Notes: a model not told the origin generated them from the letters alone. A stretch of DNA of 11,959 bases from Catenibacillus sp964565805 (GCA_964565805.1 CAZMGH010000057.1:1-11959), one strand, 5' to 3'; counted from the stretch's first letter, positions 1 to 8,155 are shown. A program made the numbers and translations.

Positions 1-60
1 GTCCTGAGTCAAAACAGGAAGGTCTCCATTTTTTGGCTTTTCTAAAAATTCATTAATGGT

Positions 61-3000
61 TTATAAGGAGACTTTGCGATAATATATCAACCTGGTCTCC
101 CCAACCATTCCATAATCCCTGACAGAATAGGGGATATTAAACATATCGTTAGGGACTTCGCCCGTTGCGTTACTTGCATTATCCGCTACATCGATAGAAA
201 TTTTTCTTCCCATTTCAAAATATCCCCTTGCGATCAAACGGTTGTTCAAGGTACTTGTCACTTCTACCATCAATTCGTTTTCACCGGCCTTCAAAAGCTC
301 TGTTATATCCACTGTTAAGGCTTCCATATCCAAAGCATTTGCTTTTACGCCGTTTACATATACTGCCGCTGATTGCATATTGACAGAACCTATTTTGAGA
401 AACGCTCCCATGGTGTCATCCCATTGTTCAGGAATGTTTACCTTCGTCGTATAATATCCTATTCCCGAAACCTCAGGCCCCACGGCTTGTATCTCTTTCC
501 ATGGTTTCAGCTCTACCTCACCTGCTTGAATACGCGTTTTTTTCGTCTCGTAATAAACCTCTTTGGTAATTATGCCAAGGCCTCGGTCCTCTACGATTTC
601 TTTTTTATCGCCTTCGTTCCAATCCTCAACTTCTAAATTCCATTTCTTAAGGTTTTCCGCCTCTGGAACCGTCACCGTTACCGCGTTCTTTGTTCCATCC
701 GAATATTTTGCTTCATATGTTCCGGACTTTTCTGCCTTTGCAGTGAACAAACCATTTTCCACGGTTAATGCCCCCGCGTTTGTCCAAATCGCATGACGCA
801 CTTCTTCTGCATTGGTATCCAGCGCGTACAGAGCTGCTTCTCCCGGAGCCAAAACTACGTCAAAGCAGGTATAACCGTTTTCATAGCGATAATCTCCTCT
901 TTCTTCTATTTTCGCATTCCAACAGTCTACCTTGTACAGCCTTCCCTTTCCTTCCAGCTTCAATTCAAAAGCAAACGCCTCTTGGTCTGTGTACTTCATA
1001 TTGTAAACGAACACATATCGCTTACCTTCATCCTCCTGCATATGAGTTAAAATGTTTTTGTTGTTTTCCCCATATGCGACATACGGCATGATATTCATTT
1101 CCTTTAAAATATCAAGTACTTCTTCCTGGCTATCAGTCTCCCGTACATTGGGTAAAACTTTTATTTTTTCAATCAAAGAGCGCAGATTCTCATCTTCTCC
1201 ATCATGGAACGGAGTCATCGACGCCGCCTTTTTATAGGTCGCATCTACACCACAACGAATCGTCTCTGTAACTCCGTTGACGAAAATAATAGGTAATCCC
1301 TTTTCCGCCATAGAGAGCAGCTTTTTCGCCGTGCTTACAGGAAGAACATCCTGATAAATGATCAATGCCTTATAACCAGGGCCTTCCGGCATCACAACGC
1401 CTTCGTCATATTCAACAAAATTCTCCTCTAAAATCTGTGGCGCAAAATAGTCCCATGTATATCCGGCGTTTTGCAGAGACATATCTTTCCAATAAATTCC
1501 TTTATTCGCACGCATATAGTCATCCGCATAGAATTTTTCTTCGGTAGAATTGTTGGCCAAAGAAAAGATCAGATTATTAAAATAATAATCCAACCTCAAT
1601 ATTCCGAGATCCATACGAGGTTTGCCCTGACGGAGAATCATCTGGTAACGGGCAAGCATAGCGGTCCAATCTTTATAATGACAAAAAGCCGGCTGGCGGG
1701 GGCCAAATCGTTCAGAAAAAATAGGCCACATTCCTTCATGTCCCGGCCAGTATGTTGAATCCTCCGCGCCGGAAATACTGGAATATCCATGTAATACCGT
1801 TTTCGTTACGCCCGCCGCAAATTGAGTGTAAATGATCTGAGTATAAAAGTCTATGCCCAGCATATAATTATGCAATGTTGCTCCTGTCTCGCTGGAATAG
1901 ATCCTCTGGTACAGATGCGCGGGGCCCGCAAGATTTCTATAAGATTCGATCTGAGAAGCAAATTCCAGAGATTCCGTCTCGATACCGTCCACATATTTTC
2001 CCGGTTGTGAAATTTCAAATGGAAGACCATATGAAATCTCCGCACGAAGCGACATATTATGAGTATGAAGCCATTCCTGCATAGGACGCAGCATATTTTC
2101 CATATATAGATCAGTCATCGTCTGATATACGTCATTATGCAACTTCTTTGTAAACTCTTCATCCCCGCTGTCATAGAAGTAGTTGTAAACCGCTTGCATC
2201 ATTCCTGACTCTTTTAAAATAAACGGCAGATAAGGCGTCAGATCATATCCTCTCCTGCTCTTAAATTCATCCAGGAAATGAAAGCCCCAAAACTGACCGC
2301 CTTTTCCAAAAGTTGACAATTCCAGGGAATCCATATACATCATTCCACGATTGTTCCTGTTTAGATCTTCTTTAAGATCCGACGTCAGAACAACATTGTC
2401 CCAATATTCTTTAAATGCCTCAACACCGTATCGATCAATATAATTGATCGTATAGGACGTCTTATAAGCCGGCTCTGCCGTCTGCCCTGTGCCATGTATC
2501 CAGAAATAAAACAATAAATAATCGCCGTCTTCGGGAGCGGTCCAACTTAGCTGTCCATTTTTCACATTTTGTGTCAGGACTATCGCGCTGTCCTTGTCCA
2601 GACATATTTGTCCATTTTTCTCACCTGTCATCCGAATCGCCACAACCGCTTCCATATATTGCTTTGTCACGCCCGGCACAACTAATTTGGATTCTAAAAC
2701 AGAACCGCTTCTGCTTGTTCCACTTTTCAGTGTTTCCACTTCGTAATCCAATTCCTGAGCGGCTGCTCTGTCATCCGGAGTTATCGTAACTAAATTTGCA
2801 TTGGACCAGTTTGTGCCGCTGGTCATGCTTACTCCCATTCCGCGTTTGGTCGTTTCTTCCACGATAACATGTGAGTCATGGACCCATTCTTCCGATCCCC
2901 ATCCATACAACTTGGAATCCGCTCCGGGCTCTTCCATCGCCAGAAACTCTACCGCTCCAAATCCCGTCTCCCATAATCTTTTGATATCGGATTTCAGTGT

Positions 3001-3105
3001 TTGATCCGTATGAAATCCCTCTGCCAGCCACCAACGCACTTCAGGCCAATATTGTATATCTGGATTTTTCAATTTTTCCATGTCGTTTACGTCAAATTGT
3101 TCCAT
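61..3105 (-). CDS. GH106-like glycoside hydrolase (putative alpha-L-rhamnosidase), cytoplasmic
   Basis: This 1014-residue protein probably removes a terminal sugar, L-rhamnose by family precedent, from an imported glycoside. The N-terminal part has the GH106-type pattern RWWLAEG (24-30), a helix, then GFGAVEFL (48-55) and a TSGTNWSNANL segment (95-105). A central region has AAGVTKTVLHGYS (430-442) and RFGPRQPAF (466-474), as in Glyco_hydro_106 proteins. Conserved-looking acids at E376, E378 (GIETESLEF) and E406 (SSETG) are catalytic candidates that I cannot assign without an alignment. Residues about 840-965 look like a galactose-binding beta-sandwich (KVNIPEQW, VYVNGVKA, VDITELLKAGENEL). There is no signal peptide or membrane segment, so it acts in the cytoplasm on transported substrate. 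The ATG is preceded by AAAGGGAG at good distance. It is the last visible gene of the importer operon. Family call is fairly firm; rhamnose specificity is inference. Confidence 0.8.
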   Translation of the reverse strand: MEQFDVNDMEKLKNPDIQYWPEVRWWLAEGFHTDQTLKSDIKRLWETGFGAVEFLAMEEPGADSKLYGWGSEEWVHDSHVIVEETTKRGMGVSMTSGTNWSNANLVTITPDDRAAAQELDYEVETLKSGTSRSGSVLESKLVVPGVTKQYMEAVVAIRMTGEKNGQICLDKDSAIVLTQNVKNGQLSWTAPEDGDYLLFYFWIHGTGQTAEPAYKTSYTINYIDRYGVEAFKEYWDNVVLTSDLKEDLNRNNRGMMYMDSLELSTFGKGGQFWGFHFLDEFKSRRGYDLTPYLPFILKESGMMQAVYNYFYDSGDEEFTKKLHNDVYQTMTDLYMENMLRPMQEWLHTHNMSLRAEISYGLPFEISQPGKYVDGIETESLEFASQIESYRNLAGPAHLYQRIYSSETGATLHNYMLGIDFYTQIIYTQFAAGVTKTVLHGYSSISGAEDSTYWPGHEGMWPIFSERFGPRQPAFCHYKDWTAMLARYQMILRQGKPRMDLGILRLDYYFNNLIFSLANNSTEEKFYADDYMRANKGIYWKDMSLQNAGYTWDYFAPQILEENFVEYDEGVVMPEGPGYKALIIYQDVLPVSTAKKLLSMAEKGLPIIFVNGVTETIRCGVDATYKKAASMTPFHDGEDENLRSLIEKIKVLPNVRETDSQEEVLDILKEMNIMPYVAYGENNKNILTHMQEDEGKRYVFVYNMKYTDQEAFAFELKLEGKGRLYKVDCWNAKIEERGDYRYENGYTCFDVVLAPGEAALYALDTNAEEVRHAIWTNAGALTVENGLFTAKAEKSGTYEAKYSDGTKNAVTVTVPEAENLKKWNLEVEDWNEGDKKEIVEDRGLGIITKEVYYETKKTRIQAGEVELKPWKEIQAVGPEVSGIGYYTTKVNIPEQWDDTMGAFLKIGSVNMQSAAVYVNGVKANALDMEALTVDITELLKAGENELMVEVTSTLNNRLIARGYFEMGRKISIDVADNASNATGEVPNDMFNIPYSVRDYGMVGETRLIYYRKVSL

Positions 3106-3130
3106 AAAACATCTCCCTTTGTTTAATATA

Positions 3131-3163
3131 AGATACGAAGAAGACTTAAGCTTCTTCGTATCT
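3131..3163 (-). other. Intercistronic hairpin between permease 2 and hydrolase
   Basis: A perfect inverted repeat has arms AGATACGAAGAAG (3131-3143) and CTTCTTCGTATCT (3151-3163) around a 7-nt centre. It fills most of the 68-bp gap between the permease stop and the hydrolase ribosome site. Read on the minus strand it is followed by TATATTAAAC, not a real T run. It is therefore more likely a leaky terminator or an mRNA-stabilising or processing structure than a strong terminator. It may lower hydrolase expression relative to the transporter. Confidence 0.6.
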
Positions 3164-3173
3164 GATTCGTATT

Positions 3174-4151
3174 TTATGTTTGGCTGCCAAGAGCCGCTTT
3201 TCGCACAGCCTGTTTTCTTCTGTATTCTGCAACGTTTTTAGTGTTTTCAGAAATTGTCATCACTAGTATCAAGAAGAATCCGAGAATAATATTCTGAATA
3301 TTATCCGACCATCCCATCGCTATAAATCCATTAAATACAGTCTGGATCACGAGCTGTCCAATAAAGATCATCAAAGGCATATTGTCATAAATCTTTACAA
3401 GCTCATTTGCAATCAGTACTCCCATCATAGGCTTAAATGCCATCGTCATCGTACTCATATCGGTCATAGACTGAATACTTCCTGAATAGCATATTTGCAA
3501 AATGCTTGCAAAAAAGATAAATACTCCGCTTAAAACAAATCCTTTAAATTTTACGCTGTCTACGTCTACGCCCATGTTCCTTAGAAGCGCTTCGTCATTT
3601 CCCGTTGCATTTACCAAACATCCAAATTTTGTCTTGTATCTGACGTAAAAGTACAGCAAACAGGCGATCAATACTATCCATATATTATTAGGATAAGCCC
3701 CGATCGAGGACAGATCTGACGAAATCGTAGTAACGGACGTTCCCACTACCCATTGGGCGAGGCGATCTGTCAACGCTTCCATAACCAGGATAACACCGAG
3801 AGACACTACTAAAGATGGTATTCTGAGGTATTTATACAGAATCGCTGTGATATAAGCTGCGACCATGGAACCGACAAATGCTCCAATCAAAAGGCCGGGA
3901 AGCCCCCACATGTTCCCTAACAATCCTCCGCACATAGCGCCAAAGATCATCCTCGTTCCGGGAGAAAAATCCATTAAACCTGCCGGCATTAGGCAAGCCA
4001 TGCCTATACCCAGTGCTGTCGGTATCATACTCTGACTTATGATGATCGAAATCGTATGAAATCCAAATCCATCTGCCAAAAAATAGAATATAAAAAACAC
4101 TGCAAACGGTAATATACAGACACTTAATATTTTAGTTATCTTTTTACCCAT
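3174..4151 (-). CDS. CUT2-type sugar ABC transporter permease 2
   Basis: This is an inner-membrane permease of the BPD_transp_2 family (RbsC/RhaQ-like), about 325 residues and normal for the family. It is almost entirely hydrophobic segments, starting with a first helix just after the basic GKKITK. Family landmarks are MDFSPGTR (the usual GGIDLSVG position), a cytoplasmic loop LRIPSLVVSLGVILVMEAL, and NATGNDEALLRNMGVDVD, corresponding to the A.GGN..AA..SGI motif. It is more divergent from RbsC than its partner at 5496-6440, and the two presumably form a heterodimeric pore. The ATG at 4151 lies 8 bp after the binding-protein stop, with GAGAG upstream. A TTG at 4163 would overlap that stop by 4 bp and add four residues, but has poorer ribosome-site spacing. 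The C-terminus is short and basic. Confidence 0.88.
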   Translation of the reverse strand: MGKKITKILSVCILPFAVFFIFYFLADGFGFHTISIIISQSMIPTALGIGMACLMPAGLMDFSPGTRMIFGAMCGGLLGNMWGLPGLLIGAFVGSMVAAYITAILYKYLRIPSLVVSLGVILVMEALTDRLAQWVVGTSVTTISSDLSSIGAYPNNIWIVLIACLLYFYVRYKTKFGCLVNATGNDEALLRNMGVDVDSVKFKGFVLSGVFIFFASILQICYSGSIQSMTDMSTMTMAFKPMMGVLIANELVKIYDNMPLMIFIGQLVIQTVFNGFIAMGWSDNIQNIILGFFLILVMTISENTKNVAEYRRKQAVRKAALGSQT

Positions 4152-4159
4152 AAAATCTC

Positions 4160-5470
4160 TCAATCCGTTAAATCTGCTGTGTACTCATCCAATATTTCCT
4201 GTAGGGAGTCCTCATCTAAATCCGGATTTTCCCATTTGAAGAATTGATGAATTTCCTCCGATGTATAGTATGCACCGGCACTATCCATGAAGATAGCTTC
4301 ATACTCTTTTGCACTCTCTACATTATCAATCGCGAACATTGCTGCCGAATTACTGGTGAAAGTGTTATCGTCACTGGTAATCGGTGTGCCCTGTATCGCA
4401 TTTACCACCTTCATAATTGTTATGAAAGGATCATAACCCAACGAAACCTGTGCGTAAGAATATACTAAAATTCCGCTTTCAAAATCTTCTACGATTTCAC
4501 TCGGGAAATCAATCGTAACCACCTTTACCTCTTCGCGTCCCGCATCTTGAATCGCCTTAATACATGCCTCGTGTCCACCGGTGATCGCCTGACCTACAAT
4601 AAAGATTGCGTCTAAGTCGGGTTCCGCCGCAAGAAAGCTCTCTGTAGCCGCAGTTGTATCCGAAGCCTGTGAATGTCCTCTGGATTCTGCAACGATTTCT
4701 ATTCCATATTCCGCGCATGCTTCTGCCAGACCCTCTTCTCGTGCATCACATGTGGTATCTCCCTTTGCCTGTGATATGATTGCAATCTTCTCGTAGCCTT
4801 GCTCACCCATCCACGCTCCGCAAGTATAGCCTGCTAAATATTCATCCTCATAACAGTTTCCCACATAATACGATGATGCCTCAACTCGAGCTGCAATATC
4901 CTCATCTTCGATGCTTCGCATTGTGATTCCCCAATAAACCCCCGCTTCTTCACATAACTGAGTTATGGTAGGCAATATGGAATCGGATGGCGGACAAATA
5001 ATAAGTCCATCTACACCGGCCGCTATCTGGCTCTCCACAAAAGAAATCGTTTCATCCGGTGTCATTTGAATAGTATTGTTAATAATTGTGCCATTGGTCA
5101 GTTCCTCAAGCAGATCACAAGTATTTCTCAACATCTCAAAAGCGGGCAATCCACTTTCTGCTACCGGCAGCGCAAGAGAGTACTCTTTACACTCGAAATC
5201 TGATGACACGGAAGCAGAACTCTCTTCCGACTCTTCTGAACTTGCAGACGTGCTTGCAGACGAGCNNNNNNNNNNNNNNNNNNNNNNNNNNNNNNNNNNN
5301 NNNNNNNNNNNNNNNNNNNNNNNNNNNNNNNNNNNNNNNNNNNNNNNNNNNNNNNNNNNNNNNNNGCTTGCAGACGAGCCTTCAGACGTACTTTCAGAAC
5401 TTGAGCTGCCGCATCCGGCTGTGATCGCCATCAAAGCCACCATCAAAATCGCTACAACTTTTCTTTTCAT
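4160..5470 (-). CDS. Sugar ABC transporter substrate-binding lipoprotein (CUT2 / Peripla_BP_4 type), interrupted by assembly gap
   Basis: This is the extracellular, membrane-anchored receptor of the importer. The N-terminus MKRKVVAILMVALM with lipobox ITAGC gives lipid-modified Cys20. A Ser/Ala/Glu-rich flexible linker follows, then a RbsB-like fold: EYSLALPVAESGLPAF, SQIAAGVDGLIICPPS, IAIISQAKGD, DAIFIVGQAITGGHEA and VVTIDFPSE. The 100-N gap (5266-5365) lies inside the linker. Both flanks end in the same 14 bases, and collapsing them keeps frame and gives 398 residues, but true linker length is unknown. The start has AAAGGAGG 8 bases upstream. Unusually, the ligand-binding part has nine cysteines, which fits an anaerobic exterior. 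The gene sits between the two permease genes, an uncommon order. Ligand is not readable from sequence; a saccharide is inferred from the family and the hydrolase. Confidence 0.88.
   Translation of the reverse strand: MKRKVVAILMVALMAITAGCGSSSSESTSEGSSASXXXXXXXXXXXXXXXXXXXXXXXXXXXXXXXXXXSSASTSASSEESEESSASVSSDFECKEYSLALPVAESGLPAFEMLRNTCDLLEELTNGTIINNTIQMTPDETISFVESQIAAGVDGLIICPPSDSILPTITQLCEEAGVYWGITMRSIEDEDIAARVEASSYYVGNCYEDEYLAGYTCGAWMGEQGYEKIAIISQAKGDTTCDAREEGLAEACAEYGIEIVAESRGHSQASDTTAATESFLAAEPDLDAIFIVGQAITGGHEACIKAIQDAGREEVKVVTIDFPSEIVEDFESGILVYSYAQVSLGYDPFITIMKVVNAIQGTPITSDDNTFTSNSAAMFAIDNVESAKEYEAIFMDSAGAYYTSEEIHQFFKWENPDLDEDSLQEILDEYTADLTD
5241..5402. repeat. 12-bp degenerate tandem repeat encoding the Ser/Ala linker, containing the gap
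   Basis: Plus-strand units are CTTGCAGACGTG (5241-5252), CTTGCAGACGAG (5253-5264), the N gap, CTTGCAGACGAG (5367-5378), CCTTCAGACGTA (5379-5390) and CTTTCAGAACTT (5391-5402). Each unit encodes four linker residues of the type S/T-S-A/E-S/G on the minus strand. The gap falls between two identical units, so the assembler probably stopped on the repeat, and copy number is uncertain. Confidence 0.75.
5266..5365. other. Assembly gap (100 N) in the binding-protein linker
   Basis: Exactly 100 Ns, a placeholder length. The flanks share GCTTGCAGACGAGC (5252-5265 and 5366-5379). The 114-bp offset is a multiple of three, so collapsing the copies preserves the reading frame. Confidence 0.95.
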
Positions 5471-5495
5471 GTTTATAATCCTCCTTTATTAATTT

Positions 5496-6440
5496 TTATT
5501 TGATAACCTTCATGTTTTTCCTATCAAAAGTAATTCCTACTGCTACCAGATATATAATTCCTTCGATCAACTGTTGATCCTGAGAACGGATCTTCATCAA
5601 GGTCATACCTGTCACCAAAAATGAAATTGTCAAAACACCAAGAACAGCGCTTCTGAATTTTGTCGTAGCTCCGCCACTCATAGGCACTCCGCCTATCAGG
5701 GTAGCGCATAAGCAATTGAAAAGTAATGAACTTCCTGTTGTATTGCTCGCGCTTCCCGTTCTGGCCAGACTGATAAAGCCCAGGAGTCCACATATACCGC
5801 CCATAATTATAAAACCGATCAATTTATATCGATCCGCATTGATTCCTGTCTGGCGAACAGCCTCCGGGCACGCTCCAATCGCCTTGAAAATCCTTCCATA
5901 CTTCGTCTTTTCCAGAAATATATACCCAACTACCAACGCAACAATAAGCAATGTTATTTTTAGCGGGTTTGTGAAAAAATCCAACATAGCCAATGGAGCC
6001 GACAGTACAGAGCCGTTTAAAACTACCAGTACAAATCCTTGCAAAATGAACATTGTTCCTATAGTGGCAACCAATGGTGAAATCTTTGTTTTCACCACAA
6101 TCAGTCCATTGAATAGGCCAAGCGCCAAACCCACTAAAATCGCGACCGGAATACTTGCATAGACCCCAAGAGTATTTGCAGCAATACAGCATACCGCACA
6201 GGAAACACCCATGTTATATCCAATTGAGAAATCCAGTTGTCCCATAGCGCATAGAAAAGTAAGGCCTATCGTTCCAAGCATTATATACAGGCCGTCGTTC
6301 AATGTGGCTCTAAGACTCGATGCAGAGAACAAGTTGCCGCCTGTCAAGATTGTAAAAAGTACCAGGACAAAAATCAGTCCTAAGAAAGGGAAAAACGTCT
6401 GAAAGCTCAAATTTTTCTTTTGTTTTTGTGTTTTTTCCAA
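5496..6440 (-). CDS. CUT2-type sugar ABC transporter permease 1
   Basis: This 314-residue inner-membrane permease of the BPD_transp_2 family forms half of the importer channel. It has about eight to ten hydrophobic segments and clear family motifs: GQLDFSIGYNMG for the usual GGIDLSVG, then GLALGLFNGLIVVKTKISP with VATIGTMFILQG (the cytoplasmic loop that contacts the ATPase), and KAIGACPEAVRQTGINAD. It is closer to RbsC than permease 2. Translation most likely starts at TTG 6440, because AGGAGG, which overlaps the ATPase stop codon, lies 8 bases upstream; no ATG is placed as well. The gene follows the ATPase stop by 12 bp, so the two are probably translationally coupled. It precedes the binding protein by 25 bp. 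Confidence 0.92.
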   Translation of the reverse strand: MEKTQKQKKNLSFQTFFPFLGLIFVLVLFTILTGGNLFSASSLRATLNDGLYIMLGTIGLTFLCAMGQLDFSIGYNMGVSCAVCCIAANTLGVYASIPVAILVGLALGLFNGLIVVKTKISPLVATIGTMFILQGFVLVVLNGSVLSAPLAMLDFFTNPLKITLLIVALVVGYIFLEKTKYGRIFKAIGACPEAVRQTGINADRYKLIGFIIMGGICGLLGFISLARTGSASNTTGSSLLFNCLCATLIGGVPMSGGATTKFRSAVLGVLTISFLVTGMTLMKIRSQDQQLIEGIIYLVAVGITFDRKNMKVIK

Positions 6441-6452
6441 CTTTTCTGCCTC

Positions 6453-7952
6453 CTAAACCATATATTCAATCAGCATTAATTCCGTTAATCCTTGATCCCT
6501 TGAAAATTCTCCACTGATTTTTCCTTCTTTTAAAATAATTATCCGGTCGCTCATACCAATTAGCTCCGTCAATTCCTCGGAAATCATAATGATAGATTTT
6601 CCCTGCTTTTTCAGTTCATTCATCAGGTGATATATATTGGCCTTAACTCCAATATCAATACCACGAGTCGGACAATCCAAAATAAATATATCTGCTCCAA
6701 ACCCCAGCCATTTTGCCAATGCTACCTTCTGTTTGTTTCCACCGGACAGCTCTATAACATATTGATCTATGCTTTGCATTTTGATGTTCAGGCTTTCAGA
6801 GTTCTTTGCAACAAATTCTTCTTCATCTTTTTTGAATATAAATGGTCCCTTTTTTATCTTGTCATAGGACGCCAAACAGATATTATCTTTGACATTGCAG
6901 GATATCATCAAAGTCTCTTGATCTCTGTTTTTAGAGATATATGCTATTTTATGTTTCATAGCGATATTGGAATTTTTTATTATGGTGCCATCGGCGGCCG
7001 TCACCTTACCGAGATCGGGCTCTGTCAATCCAAATGCTACATTACCAATGATATGCATGCCGCAGTCGCCCAAGCCTCCAAATCCTATGATTTCTCCCTT
7101 ATGAAGTTCAAAGGAAACATCTTTGACATCCTGACAGGAAACATGATCCATTTTAAATACAACCTCTGTATTTTTGCACGGCTCCATGTCCTTTCGGTAA
7201 TAATCTGCCGATATTTCACGTCCTACCATCAGGTTTCTTAAAACAGATGCATCATATTCCGCTTTTTCAATCGTTTTAATATAAATACCGTCTCGCAAAA
7301 TCGTCACGGTATCGCATATTTCCATGACCTCGTCCAAATCATGAGAAATGAAAATAACGGCCCTTCCCTCTTTTTTCATTTCTCGAATAATTCCATATAG
7401 GACATCACGGCCATTACGGCTAAGAGCCGTAGTCGTTTCATCTACTATAAGGATCTTCGGCTTGGTATACATAGCTCTTGCCACCTCTACCAGTTTACGA
7501 TCCTCGAAGTTCAGTGATCCCAAAGGCATTTCGGCACGAATATTCTTGGCGCCAATGGCATCCAACGCAGCTTGTGCTTCTTTATTCATGGCCTTATTGC
7601 TCAGGAAACCGTGTTTTACAAATTTTTCTTCTTTCCCGACAAAAATATTCTTTGCAACGGTCAGCAGATCAAAAGTACCTTTTTCCTGCAATATCATGCA
7701 TATGCCCTGCTTCTGTGCTTCCGAAGAATTTTTAGGCGCATATGGCTTGCCTTCCAAAAACATCGCCCCTGAATCCGCAGGCTGAAGTCCGGCAATAATG
7801 GACGTGATCGTTGATTTACCGGAGCCATTCTCTCCAATCAACCCCAGCACCTGTCCTCCTTCCAGACTGAAACTTACATCATTCAACGCCCTTGTAATGC
7901 CAAAACTTTTGGACATATTCTCAACTTTTAGCAAAGGATATTCATTACTCAT
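6453..7952 (-). CDS. CUT2-type sugar ABC transporter ATP-binding protein with two NBDs (RbsA/MglA-like)
   Basis: This 499-residue cytoplasmic ATPase powers the importer and is the first gene of the operon. NBD1 has Walker A GENGSGKST (40-48), Q-loop Q89, a degenerate C-loop LNFEDRKLVEVARA, Walker B ILIVDE with E172, and H-loop H204. NBD2 has a non-canonical P-loop (GFGGLGDCGMH, about 290-300), a good signature LSGGNKQ (402-408), and Walker B FILDCP. There the usual catalytic Glu is Cys427, and the H-loop region reads ISEELTE. This matches the known RbsA-type asymmetry, with one competent site (NBD1 Walker A plus NBD2 signature) and one dead one, but is more extreme than usual. The chosen ATG at 7952 has GGAAGGA upstream and matches family length; an upstream ATG at 8033 would add 27 unrelated residues and lies upstream of the predicted transcription start. 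Confidence 0.93.
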   Translation of the reverse strand: MSNEYPLLKVENMSKSFGITRALNDVSFSLEGGQVLGLIGENGSGKSTITSIIAGLQPADSGAMFLEGKPYAPKNSSEAQKQGICMILQEKGTFDLLTVAKNIFVGKEEKFVKHGFLSNKAMNKEAQAALDAIGAKNIRAEMPLGSLNFEDRKLVEVARAMYTKPKILIVDETTTALSRNGRDVLYGIIREMKKEGRAVIFISHDLDEVMEICDTVTILRDGIYIKTIEKAEYDASVLRNLMVGREISADYYRKDMEPCKNTEVVFKMDHVSCQDVKDVSFELHKGEIIGFGGLGDCGMHIIGNVAFGLTEPDLGKVTAADGTIIKNSNIAMKHKIAYISKNRDQETLMISCNVKDNICLASYDKIKKGPFIFKKDEEEFVAKNSESLNIKMQSIDQYVIELSGGNKQKVALAKWLGFGADIFILDCPTRGIDIGVKANIYHLMNELKKQGKSIIMISEELTELIGMSDRIIILKEGKISGEFSRDQGLTELMLIEYMV

Positions 7953-8001
7953 ATAGAAATCTTCCTTCCAACAAACATTTCCGTTATTTATATTTGCGAA
8001 A

Positions 8002-8030
8002 ATTATACAAAGTGACACTTTTTTTAAAAA
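8002..8030 (-). promoter_or_regulatory. Putative promoter of the importer-hydrolase operon
   Basis: On the minus strand a perfect TATAAT (8007-8002) lies about 50 bp upstream of the ATPase start. The best -35 at 17-bp spacing is TTTTTA (8030-8025), matching TTGACA at only 3 of 6 positions. A good -10 with a poor -35 is typical of activator-dependent promoters and fits control by the adjacent AraC-type response regulator. The start would be near 7995. Confidence 0.5.
8009..8021. promoter_or_regulatory. Perfect 13-bp palindrome, candidate operator
   Basis: AAAGTG-A-CACTTT is a perfect 6-1-6 inverted repeat lying in the spacer between the -35 and -10 of the importer promoter. That position would suit a repressor. 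The half-site with its T run (CACTTTTTT) recurs as a direct repeat at 8042-8050, upstream of the -35. The binding protein is unknown. Confidence 0.45.
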
Positions 8031-8063
8031 CATAACGATTTCACTTTTTTGTTAGAAATCTGT

Positions 8064-8093
8064 TTGATTTTTCATTTGAAATGCAAATATAAT
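8064..8093 (+). promoter_or_regulatory. Candidate promoter 1 for the two-component genes
   Basis: TTGATT (8064-8069) and TATAAT (8088-8093) are spaced 18 bp. They would start transcription near 8100, leaving a leader of about 160 nt before the response regulator. The small palindrome CATTT-G-AAATG (8073-8083) lies in its spacer. Confidence 0.4.
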
Positions 8094-8155
8094 AATGAAG
8101 AGGATCTCTATCCCCCCCATTGTAATGCAATAGATATGTCCCTATTAGCCTTGTA

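Noticed and set aside
1..60. Possible neighbouring gene at the left edge: minus-strand frame open after the hydrolase TAA (TINEFLEKPKNGD...), and a plus-strand frame ending at TAA 54-56
   Set aside because: Both are under 21 codons, with no standard start or ribosome site for the first and no recognisable family for either. They cannot be decided without more sequence.
22..72. GTCTCC / GGAGAC inverted repeat around the hydrolase stop
   Set aside because: Only 6 bp with a 39-nt loop and no T run, so it is expected by chance and not a convincing terminator.
61..3105. Many plus-strand frames (60-107 codons) opposite the hydrolase
   Set aside because: They overlap each other and a well-supported 1014-codon gene, and none shows a domain or translation signal.
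5716..6192. Long frames of 148 codons (plus, 5716-6162) and 122 codons (minus, 5824-6192) across the permease 1 gene
   Set aside because: They are shadow frames of a clear permease gene, with no family features of their own.
6627..7241. 204-codon plus-strand frame opposite the ATPase
   Set aside because: It lies antisense to conserved ATPase motifs, has no ribosome site, and has the composition of a shadow frame.
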